Below are positions 45,925-57,870 of a DNA stretch of 64,000 bases, in pieces. The position numbers were made by a program, and so were the translations under genes. Where the stretch lies: assembly GCA_963920575.1 (NCBI GenBank), contig OY986974.1:20812248-20876247 (forward strand), given 5' to 3'. The notes under the pieces were generated by a model. The model saw nothing but the letters and a program-made list of their open reading frames with translations, was not told where the DNA came from and ran no database searches. The DNA is from Narthecium ossifragum (Eukaryota > Streptophyta > Magnoliopsida > Dioscoreales > Nartheciaceae). Position 1 is the first letter of the stretch. Every line of letters begins with the position of its first letter.

Positions 45925-47544
45925 TGATATCACTCAAATGTGTCACGCACAGCGGTCGTGGTGCAGTACAACATAAGAGAGGTCGAACCCACAAAGAGAC
46001 AAGCAGGAAAGATCCAGAAGCACAGATAACAATATATCGAAAACAATCAAGAGCAATAAAAGTTAAGAAAATAGATCGAAGATGTAATGATAAGATAAAG
46101 TTAATGAAAGAAATCAAAATTTGAATGAGGCTATGCTTCAGGAATCACTTCACTCGGATTTAGGTTCTTCTCTTCTCAATGGTTCATATAGTACTCAGTT
46201 AAGGGATTCACATCCCAATCACCTTAACCGAAAGATATGGAACTATAAACCTAACAAAATACAAAAGTGTCTCTTCCTACAATTGATTCTTCCTTATTAT
46301 AGTTCTAACTTCATCCAACCCAAACCTAAGAATACACGATACTGGCTGTCACTACAGGCAACGCGCAGCAAAAGTTCATCAGAACAATGCCCTGACTCTA
46401 TCCAACTGGATCTCTAAGAATACACAATACCAACTCTCACAATCGGCAATGCATAGTAAAGATTCCTCGGGATAGAGCCCCAACCTTGTCTTACCAGATC
46501 CCTAAGAATACACAATACCAGCTGTCACTACGGGCAATGCATAGCAAAGGTCTCGCGAGACTCGGTAGGAGAATCAAAAGAGATAACTGTGGGATCACAA
46601 TATCATAAAAGAAGCATGACTGGGTTTATAATATTAATCATCCACATAGAAATCTATAATCTAAAAATAATCTTTGAAGATCCAATACATAGAAAAGAGT
46701 TTAACAATAAAGATTAAAACTATGAACCATTGTTGGAGAAGAAGCCCTAGTCCTCGCTAGATCATCCATCCGCCATGCCCGCGAATTACTCGGCCATGGA
46801 TGGAGATTCCTTCATCTTCTTCCTTCGAAAAACGTCCAGAAAAAAGCCTCCAAAAACGTCCAAGAACCCTCTTTTGATTAACCCTAAGTTTCCTATTTAT
46901 AGCCCAAAGTCTCTCCATTCTCGAATTAGATCTAAACCGTTGATTTTTTTTATTGGGAAAGTAGGATCGATCCTTTCATAGGTGTAGGATTGATCCTTTG
47001 CATCAAAATCTCCAATTTCTGGCTACGCCCGACTGAGATCAATCCTACTATAGGTGTCGGATCGATCCTACTCAGTAGGATAGATAGTAGGATCGATCTT
47101 ATTGTGAACAGCTGAAAAGTATGTGTTCTGTCAAGTCTGCGCGTAGACGGATCGATCCTTCTATGGGTGTTGGATCGATCCTTCTTTCCAGAGTATTTAC
47201 TGTTTTGTCATCCAGACTGCGCCATCGGTACTAAAATTGCCGTAACTTCCTCTAGAAATCTCGGAATCACGAACCGTAAAATTCTCCAGAAACTAGACTT
47301 CAAGAGCTTTCCAAGCATATATGGCACATCATCTTGTTCTTCATGAACAGGTTCAGTTTAATTTTTAAAGTTGATCCGTATACTCTTTTCAGCTTCTTTT
47401 AGTTCCAATTTCCTGTATTTTCCAAACAACTATGTGAAACATATAAAAGTATAAAAATAGTGCTAAAGAAGTTGATTAAAGGTGAAGATATAGCAATTTA
47501 GATGATTATAAGGTTGTTCCGTGTGCACTTTCATGCACTCATCA
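45925..47544 (-). repeat. Athila-like 3' LTR (element sense)
   Basis: 1620 bp, TG...CA on the minus strand (TGATGAGTGCATG ... GATATCA). TATAAATAG is at 46893-46901. GGATCGATCC is at 46964, 47059, 47149 and 47172, upstream of the TATA. Pairs closely with 52142-63392. Confidence 0.85.
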
Positions 47545-48811
47545 CACCCCCCAACCAGCTTATTGATAGTCTCTAGCAATTCAAAGCGCATAAAATATAA
47601 TTAAGCACACTAACGGTTCAAGGATGTAGACATATATGATTAAAATTCTGCCTTATCAAGCCAATAGTGTTTTATATAGTACAGAGCACGAAAACTTCTT
47701 ATACTCATACACATACTACTAACATATGAAATCAACTTCTACACATCAAACATGCTAATCACCATCCAGAAGAACACATATGACGTGACAAATAAATGTT
47801 ACGTATAGAAGCAACTTCTACCCACCATTAGTCCAAGCACACTACTATCTTCCGGACCAATCATCCAACCATCACATTTAAACAACAACATGCTTTTTTT
47901 TTCTTCAACTATTAGACATTTTACCTTTTCACGCGAGCACTCTCCGCTTCTTGAGGCGCAAAGACCCGGTTACTTAGCAAAACACTTTATAGTTTTTTTT
48001 AGCTATTAGTGGTTCTACCTTTTTACGCGAGCTTCCAACTTCCTGAGGTAAGAACACCCGGTTACTCAGTAGATCACTTAATAGTCGTTTAGGCACAGCT
48101 TGATCAAGCTCTAAAACTTTTTTTTTCTCTGCATGTAATACTCAACACTGGCAAATACTGAAATCATGATCTAGATTGACAATTACATGCTCATTCGTCT
48201 GGTGAGTATAATTACCACTACACATAAAGTGTTCGTGTGTGAATGACATAATGTTCTACCTTCAGGTTATCACGCATGCAATCAATATATGGGCCAATCC
48301 ATGTGAAAGCAATATGTATAATAAGCATAAAAATTTCAGCTCATGTACAATTTCTAATAACATACTCAATTCAACACTATTAAACTCAATAAGGTAGCAT
48401 GCATGAGATCATGTATGCCTACACCCCCCAATCTGAAATTCACATTGTCCTCAATGTGTGCTAATCATGTAAATAAACAGAAGGATGTTGGTTGAATTTT
48501 TATATATAGCATAAATAAAAATAGGAAATTGAAATAGGAGAGAGGCCACCTGACAGAATATCTAAAATCTTGCACAGGGCTCTTCATTGTGGCCGACTTT
48601 CTCAAGCAAGAAAGACGGAAGTCCAGGCTTCCTAAAAACATAAAATAGCAAACAAAAGCAAATGAGAATGAAAGCAAACAAACAAAAACAATCTAACCTA
48701 ATCAAAAAGGAAAATGATAGATAGTAGAGAGATCATCCCTTACATAACAGGGTCTACGAAAGAAACGGTGTGCTCCTCAGGATCCGCTTTCTCTAGAATC
48801 TGTTTCAAGCG
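47545..48811 (-). other. Athila-like 3' untranslated region with two polypurine tracts
   Basis: The tract next to the LTR reads TTGGGGGGTG (47545-47554, minus strand). A second, ATTGGGGGGTGT, is at 48421-48432. Between them, two related blocks of about 95 bp (47905 and 48003) share ACGCGAGC, CTTCnTGAGG and CCCGGTTACT. Long non-coding 3' regions are usual for Athila elements. Confidence 0.6.
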
Positions 48812-49160
48812 CTATCCATTAACCGTAAATAGCCTCCCATCCATTGGGTCTTCAACTTCTATAGCTCCATTCTCAAATATTCTGCTAACGGTGAAGGGGT
48901 CTGTCCAACGTGATCTCAGCTTCCCATGATGGAGATGTAGTCGTGCGACATACAGATAAGCTTGTTGTCCGACTTTAAACGTCTTCCGCAGGATCTTCTT
49001 GCCATGGTAGGCCTTTGTCTTTGCCTTGAAGTTCCTGGAACTCTCATAAGCATCATTCCTGAGTTCCTCCAACTCTGACAGCTGGCGTTTCCGTTCCTGA
49101 CCTGCAATATCCAAAGTAAAATTTAATGACTTAATAGCCCATTATGTCTTATGTTCTAAT
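48812..49160 (-). pseudogene. Athila-like integrase C-terminal domain
   Basis: Reads RQLSELEELRNDAYESSRNF, YHGKKILRKTFKVGQQAYLY, LRSRWTDPFTVSRIFENGAI, EVEDPMDGRLFTVNG, the GPF/Y-like DNA-binding end of Ty3 integrase. It is separated from the core by a frame change near 49165. Confidence 0.8.
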
Positions 49161-49755
49161 TCGACTAGAAGATGACATGGTTTTCCATAAACAAGGCGAA
49201 ACGGCGACATCCCCAAGGTAGTCTTGTAGGCAGTGGATATGCCCACAACACGTCTAATAGCCTCAAGGACCAGTCTTTTCGGTTAGGGTTCACTGTCTTT
49301 TCCAGTATTTGCTTTATCTCCCTATTGGCTAATTCAGCTTGGCCATTCGTCTGTGGATGATAAGAAGTGGAAATCTTATGTGTGACTCCATACCTGCGCA
49401 TCAAAGCCTCAAAAGAGCGGTTACAAAAATGCGATCCCTGATCACTCATAATAACCCTAGGAGTACCAAATCTAGACAAAACATGCTCTTTAAAAAACTT
49501 GATGATAGTGAAATGATCATTATTCCTACATGCAATAGCCTCCACCCACTTAGAAACGTATTCCACAGCCAACAATATATATAAATAGCCAAAAGAAGAA
49601 GAAATAAGTCTCATAAAGTCTATACCCCGACAATCAAAAATCTCTATAGCTTGAATGGGGTTCAAAGACATCATATGTCTTCTAGATAAAGCTCCTAACG
49701 TTAGGCATCTATCATAGGATCTATAGAAAATGTTATCATCACGAAACATGGTAGG
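49161..49755 (-). pseudogene. Athila-like integrase core
   Basis: Catalytic residues are visible: Asp in CRGIDFMRL, Asp in VIMSDQGSHFCNRSFEALMR, and Glu in NGQAELANREIKQILEK. KWVEAIACRNNDH is also conserved. The end (LDVLWAYPLPTRLP) goes out of register. A stop just upstream at about 49750 separates it from the H2C2 part. Confidence 0.85.
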
Positions 49756-50250
49756 TCAGTAAAAACCACATTGAAGAATTTTAGCAGCAGTCTTTTTCAT
49801 CGAGAAATGGCTTCCATATGCATGAGAGTGACAGAATGTAATTATGCTTTCTATTTCATAATCAGAGACACAACGACACATAATCTGATCATGATAATAC
49901 TTAAACAGATAACGATCATCCCAATAAAATTTCTTTACCTCAACAAAAAATCTACGCTTATCCTGCGCACTCCAAACGGAAGGGATCTCACCTGTCGCTA
50001 AGTAATTAACAATATGTGCATACCAGGGCAGTCGTGCAACTGAAAAGAGTTGTTCACTAGGGAAGTCATCCATGATCGATGGCTCATTTTCCGTTACTTC
50101 CACCATCAACCTTGATAGGTGATCAGCGACAATGTTCTCCACGGGAAAGCGGGGACTGATCGAGCATCTAAGAACAAAAGCAAAACAAACTAAAAACAAA
50201 AGCAAACATACAAGCATATAACATAAAAATAACTCAAGCATTCTCAAGCA
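49756..50250 (-). pseudogene. Athila-like RNase H end and integrase zinc finger
   Basis: Reads VENIVADHLSRLMVE (last RNase H block), DDRYLFKYYHDQIMCRCVSD, then the H2C2 finger FCHSHAYGSHFSMKKTAAKI. Sequence before VENIVADHLSRL is not RT or RNase H, so the rest of pol has been deleted; the join lies near 50150-50250. Confidence 0.75.
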
Positions 50251-50798
50251 TATAAGAAAATAAATCGAGCAAACTAAATTACTATATACAAGACATGGAT
50301 TTTTAACCGTGCCCTTGGCGGCCGTGCCCTAGCATGATGATATGCAAAATTACTAAGTGCCATGGCCTAAAAGGTTAACCTTAGTAGTATCATCAAGGGT
50401 AATTCATCATGTGAATCCAAGTGGCATATGACAAGTAGGAGAGCTAACTTTTGCATTCTAACTCCAATAAACAAGATAGTTGGATCACTCAAATACAAAT
50501 ATGTGTCATCATTGTGCTCAAGTGTCAGTGACTCATCCAATGACCTATCAAAAAGGTCATCATGCTCGTGGTCAAGGATGGTAAGATCACAAAATCTGAA
50601 ATAAATCCATCGAAGTTTAAAAGTATCTATCAAGGTCATGTTCTTCCTAACTATCCAAGGAGATGAAATAAACACTGGAAATATACCTTGCGGCTTAGAA
50701 GCAATGACTTGACATTCAGCCGATGGAGGTTCAATGAATACCTGGTCGCGGTGGTCTTGGAAGTCGTCCAGATCTTCCCCGTTGCTAACCGGCCCGTA
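50251..50798 (-). other. Athila-like gag-pol linker remnant
   Basis: Open stretches such as DLTILDHEHDDLFDRSLDES lie where Athila elements have a poorly conserved region between gag and protease. No protease or RT motif is seen. Confidence 0.35.
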
Positions 50799-51920
50799 CT
50801 AGTCGTCCAGATCTTCTTCCAATTGATGTATCCATCCCAGTTCATGAACACTGAAAGATGTGATTACCTCGCATAGTTGGCGTGCCTTTTCCTCGTCCCT
50901 CATAAGTAACTGCATAATGAAAGAGTCAAAATTAGGCTTAGTTTTAGCCTCCTTAAGTAAGTCCAAAATCTCTGCCATAGAAAGTTGTGGAGAAACATGT
51001 GCATCGCCAGCATCAGAGACATGAACATGTGTATTAATAACATTGGAATCATGAGCATATGTATAGTGAATGTTAGTATCATGAACATGCGTATGAGCGC
51101 TAAAATTATGTGCATCACACACATTAGAATCAATAGCTTTTGCATCAATAGGAATAGAATTTTGAACATGCACACTAGCACTAAAGTCATGAGCATATGC
51201 ATCATCAACATGAACATCTTGAGCATGTGTACCATAAGCATTAAAATCATGGATGTATGCATCACAAGCACTAAAGTCATCGACACATGCATCAAACATG
51301 TTATGCTCATCAACATGCACATCCTGGGAAGTAGCAACATAAGTATCATTCACATAATCATCATAAGCACTAGGATAAAAGTAGAAAGGCTCATTGTGTT
51401 GCAGATAGTTGTTGGACGTTAAGGTGACATTGGGATGCTTGTAGAATTTGGCATCAATATGGCCATGATAATCATCCCAGCACCTCGGAACCGTCTGTCT
51501 ACGAGTCGTCTCAACAAGCTCATCCAAGTGCTCCATAGCTTCATCAGGCTCAATCTGCAAAAACTCACCCTTGCATCTTGTTTCAAGAATTTGACGTTCA
51601 TGCTCAGTTAATCCATAATAAAAATAGCTAACTAAACGCCAATTAGCATAACCATGGTTAGGGCATGAAATTATTAAACTTTTAAATCGCTGCCATGCAT
51701 CATGTAATGTCTCATCATCTTAATCTGCAAAGGATGAAATCTTTCTTTTCAATGCATTAATTTTATAATTATGAAGATACTCATTGATAGAAACATGACT
51801 CATTCTATGCTCCTCTCTCAATTCGTATATGCTTTTCTTACGAACTGTTGTTTGAGACATTCCATCTCTCGACTTAATAGAACATAACCTCAAATAGTCT
51901 TGATATAATTCATTTTCCAT
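50799..51920 (-). pseudogene. Athila-like gag with His/Asp/Val repeat tract
   Basis: The N-terminal part (51920-51720) reads MENELYQDYLRLCSIKSRDG but is broken. 51740-51560 carries SCPNHGYANWRLVSYFYYGL in another frame, the conserved gag core. The 253-codon frame 51560-50799 continues with EPDEAMEHLDELVETTRRQT and then has about 110 residues of repeated HVHD, AHDFSA, DVHVD and NTHVHV units, then AEILDLLKEAKTKPNFDSF. Normal gag lacks such a tract as far as I recall. Confidence 0.65.
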
Positions 51921-52116
51921 CCTTTCTTTTTTTCAGTTTTTTTTTGTCAGTTTTTTTTAGCAAGTAAAAATAAAACGAAAAATTAAAATAAAACAAAAAA
52001 GAAATTAAAGAAAACTAAGGAAAAAGAAATAAAAATCCAAAGAAAAGGAAACAAAGTTACCGCCTTCGATGTCTTCAATCATCATGATCTGATGATTCTG
52101 GTGCTTTTCTAAATCG

Positions 52117-52137
52117 TCTCCCAGGCAACGGCGATAA
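52117..52137 (-). promoter_or_regulatory. Athila-like primer-binding site, tRNA-Asp type
   Basis: Minus strand ATCGCCGTTGCCTGGGAG directly inside the 5' LTR. Athila/Tat elements typically carry GGCGCCGTTGCCGGGGA, complementary to tRNA-Asp; this copy differs at a few bases. Confidence 0.7.
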
Positions 52138-52141
52138 TTTT

Positions 52142-52335
52142 TGACGTCGCTCAAATGTGTCACGCACAGCGGTCGCGGTGCAGTATAACATAAGAGAGGT
52201 CGAACCCACAAAGAGAAAGCAGGAAAGATCCAGAAACACAGATAACAATCAAGAGCGATAAAAGTTAAGAAAATAGATCGGAGATGTAATGATAAGATAA
52301 AGTTAACGAAAGAAATCAAGATTTGAATGAGGCTA
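52142..52335 (-). repeat. Athila-like 5' LTR, end portion
   Basis: Matches 45925-46125 closely (TGACGTCGCTCAAATGTG against TGATATCACTCAAATGTG). It breaks off at GAGGCTA, where the chromovirus is inserted. Confidence 0.85.
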
Positions 52336-54755
52336 TGTGAGAGCCCGTCCCTCAAACCTGACTCGACCACGTGGGTCGAGAGCCGGTTTCCTGTTGGTTT
52401 GGTTTCGCGTCGGGCACGATCGGGCGATCGTGTGGCGGTTTTGGACCCCGGGGGCATTTTGGTAAATATGTCCTCTGGTGGTCGGTTTCACACCCGCGTT
52501 CCACACACTGACTTTGATTGATGTATGTGTTTGATTAGAATCCCTAGAGTGCGTCCGATCGGAGGATTGGAGCTCGATCGGAAAAGATCAATTTGGACGG
52601 CTGAGATAGATTTGGAATTTCTATATAAGGCCTGTCTCTTTCTTCTTTTTCCTTCTCTTCTTCTCCTGTCGTTTTCTCCTTCCCTCTCTCATTCGGCTGA
52701 GCTAGGGTTTGGAGTCTTGGACTTCGGATCGCGAATCTTGTCGGCTTGACCAGCGGGACGCGTGGAGGAGCTACCCTACTTGATCAAGTAGGTGTTTCTA
52801 CCTCGATCCTTGGATCGGGTTCTCCTAGGATAGGATTATTGCTCTTTCGCTGTAGAAATATATGTTAGAATGGTTTGTAACTCTTTGTATGTGTGGGGTA
52901 ACTCATTTCCTGTATTCCTACGTTGAGATTTCAGTATTTGAACGGTTGGTTTCCGTATTATCGCCGTTTTGTCGGTTTGTGTCCATTTGGACCTAGATAA
53001 GAGATTTAACCGTCGAAAACTGGATTTCTTCACTCCATTAGCTTCCCATTTGCTAAATATACTTGCTTACAAGATTTCATCTTATTCCAACGTGATTTGT
53101 ACTTGAAATCCAAAGAAATGGATTCCGGCACTGTTCTGATGAACTGTGCCAAGGCTCGACGGTCGATCGGTGCATCGACCGTCAAGTGTTGTTTTACCCT
53201 TTCTGGGCCCGACGGTCGACCGTTGGATCGACCGTCGGGCTCTGTCGGGATTTTGGACTCCCACGGTCGATGGATCGATCGACCGTGGGATCTTCTCCTT
53301 TTCGCCTTTTACCTGACGGTCGACCGTCGGATCGACCGTCGCATCGACCGTCGGATCGACCGTCAGGCGCTGTTTGGTTTTGGGCTTCTCAGGGTCGATG
53401 GGTGGATCGACCGTCGCCCTTGGCTTTCTTCGCATGGGTCTCACGATCGATCGCCGGATCAACCGTGGCATCGTCCGTGGCGTCACGGTCGATCCCCGGA
53501 TCGACCGTGACATCGTCCGTGACCCTTTGAACTTGGTTTTCAGGTATTTCTTGGATGGTTTTGATGGGGGATTAGTATCTAAACATGTTGGGAAGCATGT
53601 AGGGGGATTTGATGAGATTTTCAAAGGATTTCCATTTGGTTTGAGATTGATTCAAATGTTCTTTCTTTCTTTAGAAAACCTATGGTTCTACTTGCAATTA
53701 ATACATGATTGATTGTAATTAAGTGCAGTTATTTGCTTAGCCATTAGCTAGCTATGAGTGCTAGCTAATGAGGAATTGTGAAACCTTAGCCTCTTGCCGG
53801 CGAGTGCCCAGAGCTATTGTATATCTGTGGAACTTATAACTGTTGATGTGGCATGTAGAGACATCTAGGATAGATGTTTGCCTAGGCCCATGCATTGTGT
53901 GCATTAGAGGCATTTGAGGTTAGGCGGGCGATGGTTTAGGTCGCCGATCCGAGGCTCTCGGGTAGCTCGGATCTAGCCTTAGGACCGTGGATGGGTAGTC
54001 AGGAGTAGGATGTGATTGTTGATCAAGTCTCTTGTCTTTTGAGGATTCACGCTAGTTGACTCTGATCGGTATTTGAGGTTTATAGGTCGTGTCGTCTTCC
54101 AAGGCCAAGTGCTAAGGATGCAACCAATGTGTTCCCGACGTGGTCCCCAGGCAGTGGTATCCCTGCTGGGTAAGGGTGATCCTGCATGGTACTGTTCCCC
54201 TGTCAGTGCTTAGGGTGATCTTGGTAGAGTGACCAAGAGAGAGGTTCATGATAGGAGCCCTTGGGACATCGGTGGGTTATGGGACCCGTGGCATCCGTTA
54301 GACTTAGGCTGGGAGACAACACTGTTGTTGTTTTCCTCCTTTCAGTGTGCCGTAGAGTAGAACCCTACTAAGCTTATCGCTCACTCCTAGCTGGGCTGCG
54401 TTTGCAGGTGCAGACGGCAGTTCTTCTTCGATGGAGCCGGCTGGGTCGGCTTTTGGCGGCGCGAGTACATCCAGAGGCGCTTGAGGTTGCTGGAGGATGA
54501 TTCGTCGTATGTTTTGATATATGTTTATATGTTGTAACCATTTTGGAGATCTTTTAAGATTTTGTATAAATCTGTATATTGGAACTCAGACAGTGTACGA
54601 CTTGATGTTATATTATGATTAAATCTGTTTAGCCTCTGGAATACAATTGTTTAAATTATTTATCTTTTCCGCTTTGTATCGCGCCGGTTGATGATGAATA
54701 GTGTTAGGACCCTCACGCCCCGTCCTGGATGGGTTTTCTGGGTCGGGGTGTGACA
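52336..54755 (+). repeat. chromovirus 5' LTR
   Basis: 2420 bp. TATATAAGG at 52622-52630; GATCGG-type motifs just upstream (52556-52591). 53160-53530 is rich in GGATCGACCGTC units. It holds the conserved blocks at 53923-53998 and 54345-54420. Confidence 0.9.
52622..52630 (+). promoter_or_regulatory. chromovirus LTR TATA box
   Basis: TATATAAGG, with a pyrimidine-rich likely start region about 30 bases on; repeated in the 3' LTR at 59866-59874. Confidence 0.6.
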
Positions 54756-54757
54756 AC

Positions 54758-54772
54758 TTGGTATCAGGCAGG
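54758..54772 (+). promoter_or_regulatory. chromovirus primer-binding site
   Basis: TTGGTATCAGGCAGG two bases after the LTR, close to the initiator tRNA-Met complement TGGTATCAGAGC. Confidence 0.7.
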
Positions 54773-54957
54773 CTGTAGGTCCCAGGGATAGGATTAGCCT
54801 TGCGGTTGAGATTTGAGCGCGGTTTGGGATAGTTCTAGGAGTAGAGCATCCCTGTGTGCTTGACTGTGCTCTTGTGTGTTATGCTTTTATTTTATTGATT
54901 GCTGCTGTGTTTTGTTTTCTTATGGGTTGACACTTGTTGTCTCTGTTGAGCGTGCAG

Positions 54958-55870
54958 ATGCCAGGGAGCAGGGCTAGCTGTCCAGTGTTGGGTCAGGGTA
55001 CCGCGCGCGACCAACGCGCTGCCCGACGGGCCTTAGGGGCCAACACAGCCGTGCCCCGTGTACCTGCACGAGAGCCAGAGCCGAGGATTGAGGTCGTGCT
55101 GGAGGAGGATGCTTCGTTCATCGCCGAGGAGGTCTCTCCTCCACTCGACTAGCGTGCTGTTGCGACAGCGGCGGTCGACTTCCAGAGGCTGAACCCTCCT
55201 AGGTTCAGCGGTACTGGAGGCGACCCAGCGGTGGCGGACGACTGGCTGGAGGGAGTCAGTCGCGTCCTTGACACTCTTTTCGTCCAGGATGACCGAGTTA
55301 GGGTCAGACTTGCCGCGTTCCAGCTCGACGGGGACGCTTTGGACTGGTGGCACTCTTTTCAGGCTGCCAGGGACGGGAGTGACCCATCGTGGGCCGTGTT
55401 CCGTTCTTCGTTTCTCGGCGCGAACTTTCCCCGCAGTGCGCGCTCGGCCCTTGTCCGTGAGTACCAGACCCTTTCTCAGGGTACTCAGTCGGTAGTGTAG
55501 TACGCGGCTAGGTTCACGAGACTTGCCAGATTTGCCAGGGCGGTGTCGGCGGATCCCCTTGCTAGAGCTGAGCAGTTCCAGTGGGGGCTTAGGCCCGAGC
55601 TCAGGCATCTGATCGCGGCTCAGCGATCTTGCACGTACGCAGAGCTGTTGGACTGTGCCTTGGCAGTTGAGGCTCAGTTGCAGGAGCCAGGGCCTAGGGC
55701 AGTCCAGCCTGCGTCGTCTGCGAGCACCAGTGGCAGAGTGCAGACGTCCGGAGGAGGCCAGAGCCAGCAGCTAGCGCTTGGTCCTCCTGTGTGCTTTGAG
55801 TGCCGGCAGACGGGGCACTTTCACAGAGACTGTCCGACGTTGAGGGCACAGTTCGCCCGTGGCGGAGGAG
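54958..55870 (+). pseudogene. chromovirus gag
   Basis: ATG at 54958 (MPGSRASCPVLG). The capsid region reads LNPPRFSGTGGDPAVADDWL, FQLDGDALDWWHSFQAARDG and FLGANFPRSARSALVREYQT; a CCHC zinc knuckle CFECRQTGHFHRDC is at 55792-55833. TAG codons at 55150 and 55498 break the frame; at both, neighbours and family suggest an original CAG. A Gly/Arg-rich tail follows to about 55940. Confidence 0.85.
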
Positions 55871-56700
55871 GCGGAGGTTGGCGGACACCAGGAGCCGGGA
55901 GAGGCAGAGGTCGCGGCGGAGGTCGAGGCGGACCCAGAGGGGGAGTGTACGCACTTCCAGACCGCGAGTACCCAGACTTTGTTCAGCCACCCTTTCAGCC
56001 TTACCAGTACCAGCCACCCCAGCAGGCTCTAGCACTTCCACCAGTTCCAGTTGACCCTCCTGTTCTCAGAGGTACCTTCCAGCTTTTCAGTTCATTTGTA
56101 GATGTTCTGATAGATTCTGGGGCATCTCATTCCTTTGTAGCTAACGACTGTGTGGCATCGCTAGGGCTAGAGACTGAGCCACTGGGGGTCACACTACACT
56201 TCGACACACCCGTCGGCGGAGGAGCTCGTGTTGAGCTGATCTGCCGTTCTTGCGAGTTGGAGGTTGGGGGCCTCCGTGTCTTTCTAGACCTTCGGGTGCT
56301 AGACTTGGTCGGGTTCGACGTGATTCTCGGTATGGATTGGCTGACTTCATACCGAGCCGTCATCGACTGTGGCCGTCGTAGGGTGACTGCTTGGACACCA
56401 GACGGCGCTCGTTTCGTTCTGTTGGGGGATCGCCAGTCGGTCGATTCCCTCTTGTGTGCTTGTCTTCCCAGGCGCGAGGGCCAGCTGTCAGCTTTACTGG
56501 CGCGCCTTTCCTTGTTCGCTGCAGAGGGCAGTTTGCCTACAGTTGTTTGTGAGTTTGCTGACGTCTTTCCAGACGAGCTACCGGGCCTTCCTCCTTCCAG
56601 CGCAGTAGACTTACAGATAGATCTTGTACCGGGTACCGGGCCGATCTCTCTGCCAGCTTTCAGGATGGCACCAGCAGAGCAGAGGGAGCTGAGGGTCTAG
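55871..56700 (+). pseudogene. chromovirus protease and RT entry
   Basis: The protease active site reads VLIDSGASHSFVANDCVASL near 56105; its second half has FDVILGMDWLTSYRAVIDCG. It then enters RT with FADVFPDELPGLPPS. A TAG at 56698 interrupts [17 protein letters not shown]. Confidence 0.85.
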
Positions 56701-57870
56701 CTGGACGGGTTGATCGGCAGAGGTTTCATCCGTCCCAGCACGTCACCTTGGGCAGCTCCTGTATTGTTCGCAAAGAAGAAGGACGGTACGCTTCGTCTTT
56801 ACATTGATTACAGGAAGCTGAACAGGGTAACGGTGAAGAACAAGTATCCGATGTCGAGGATCGATGACTTGTTCGACCAGCTCCGAGGCTCTTCGGTCTT
56901 TTCGAAGATCGATCTCCGTACCGGCTATCACCAGTTGCGGATTCGGGATTGCGACATCCCGAAGACGGCTTTCCGTACGAGGTACGGGTTGTACGAGTTC
57001 ACGGTGATGCCGTTCGGCTTGACGAACGCACCGGCGGCGTTCATGGATCTGATGCAGAGGGTCTTCCGACCGTACTTAGATCAGTTTGTGGTGATCTTCG
57101 TCGACGACATCCTAGTTTACTCACGTACCGCGGAGGAGCACGGGCAGCATCTGAGGACAGTGTTGCAGTTGTTGAGGGGGCATAGGCTGTATGCCAAGGC
57201 CTCCAAATGTGAGTTTTGGCTTCCTGAGGTGCAGTTTCTGGGGCACGTGGTGTCAGCGGCATGTATTTTAGTTGATCCAGTCAAGATCGAGGCAGTGCTA
57301 CAGTGGCAGAGACCGGCGACAGTGTTCGAGGTCCGCAGCTTCCTCGGCTTGGCGGGTTACTACCGGAGGTTCGTGCGGGACTTCTCCAGGGTTGCAGGGC
57401 TGCTGACCAGGTTGACACAGAAGGCGGTCCCATTTGTTTGGGACGAGGCTTGTGAGCAGGCGTTCATCCAGTTGAGGACCAGGCTGACGAATGCACCGAT
57501 CCTTATAGTTCCAGAGCGGGGCGTCGGCTACAGTGTCTACTGCGACGCCAGTGGGGAGGGTCTAGGCTGTGTGCTTATGCAGGAGGGCCATATGGTGACC
57601 TATGGTTCCAGACAGCTGAAGGCCCATGAGAGGAACTATCCAGTCCACGATCTCGAGCTTGCGGCGGTTGTCTTCGCCCTGAAGACGTGGCGGCACTACC
57701 TCTACGGTGAGCGGTTCTCGGTGTACTCTGATCATACGAGCTTGAGGCACGTGTTTACCCGGCGTGACCTCAACCTCAGGCAGCGGCGGTGGATGGAGCT
57801 TCTAGAGAACTACGACTTCGAGTTGCATTACCACCCTGGTAAGGTAAACGTCGTGGCAGACGCTCTCAGC
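56701..57870 (+). pseudogene. chromovirus reverse transcriptase and RNase H
   Basis: Open throughout. [55 protein letters not shown], catalytic [13 protein letters not shown] (FVDD 57097-57108), and QFLGHVVS. RNase [16 protein letters not shown] (57538 on), [31 protein letters not shown] and [10 protein letters not shown]. All catalytic acidic residues I can place are present. Confidence 0.9.

Noticed and set aside
45415..45927. 170-codon Ser/Pro-rich frame with repeated SDLPSSGRR units
   Set aside because: It is the translation of the 30-bp minisatellite and is cut by the Athila-like insertion; no gene support.
50985..51422. 145-codon plus-strand frame opposite the Athila-like gag
   Set aside because: Mirror of the His/Asp repeat tract on the minus strand, which fits gag order; the plus frame has no family features.
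53082..53624. Arg/Ser/Pro-rich repeats (DRPSHRPS-like) in the chromovirus LTR
   Set aside because: Translation of the GGATCGACCGTC tandem repeat; same on both strands and in both LTRs.
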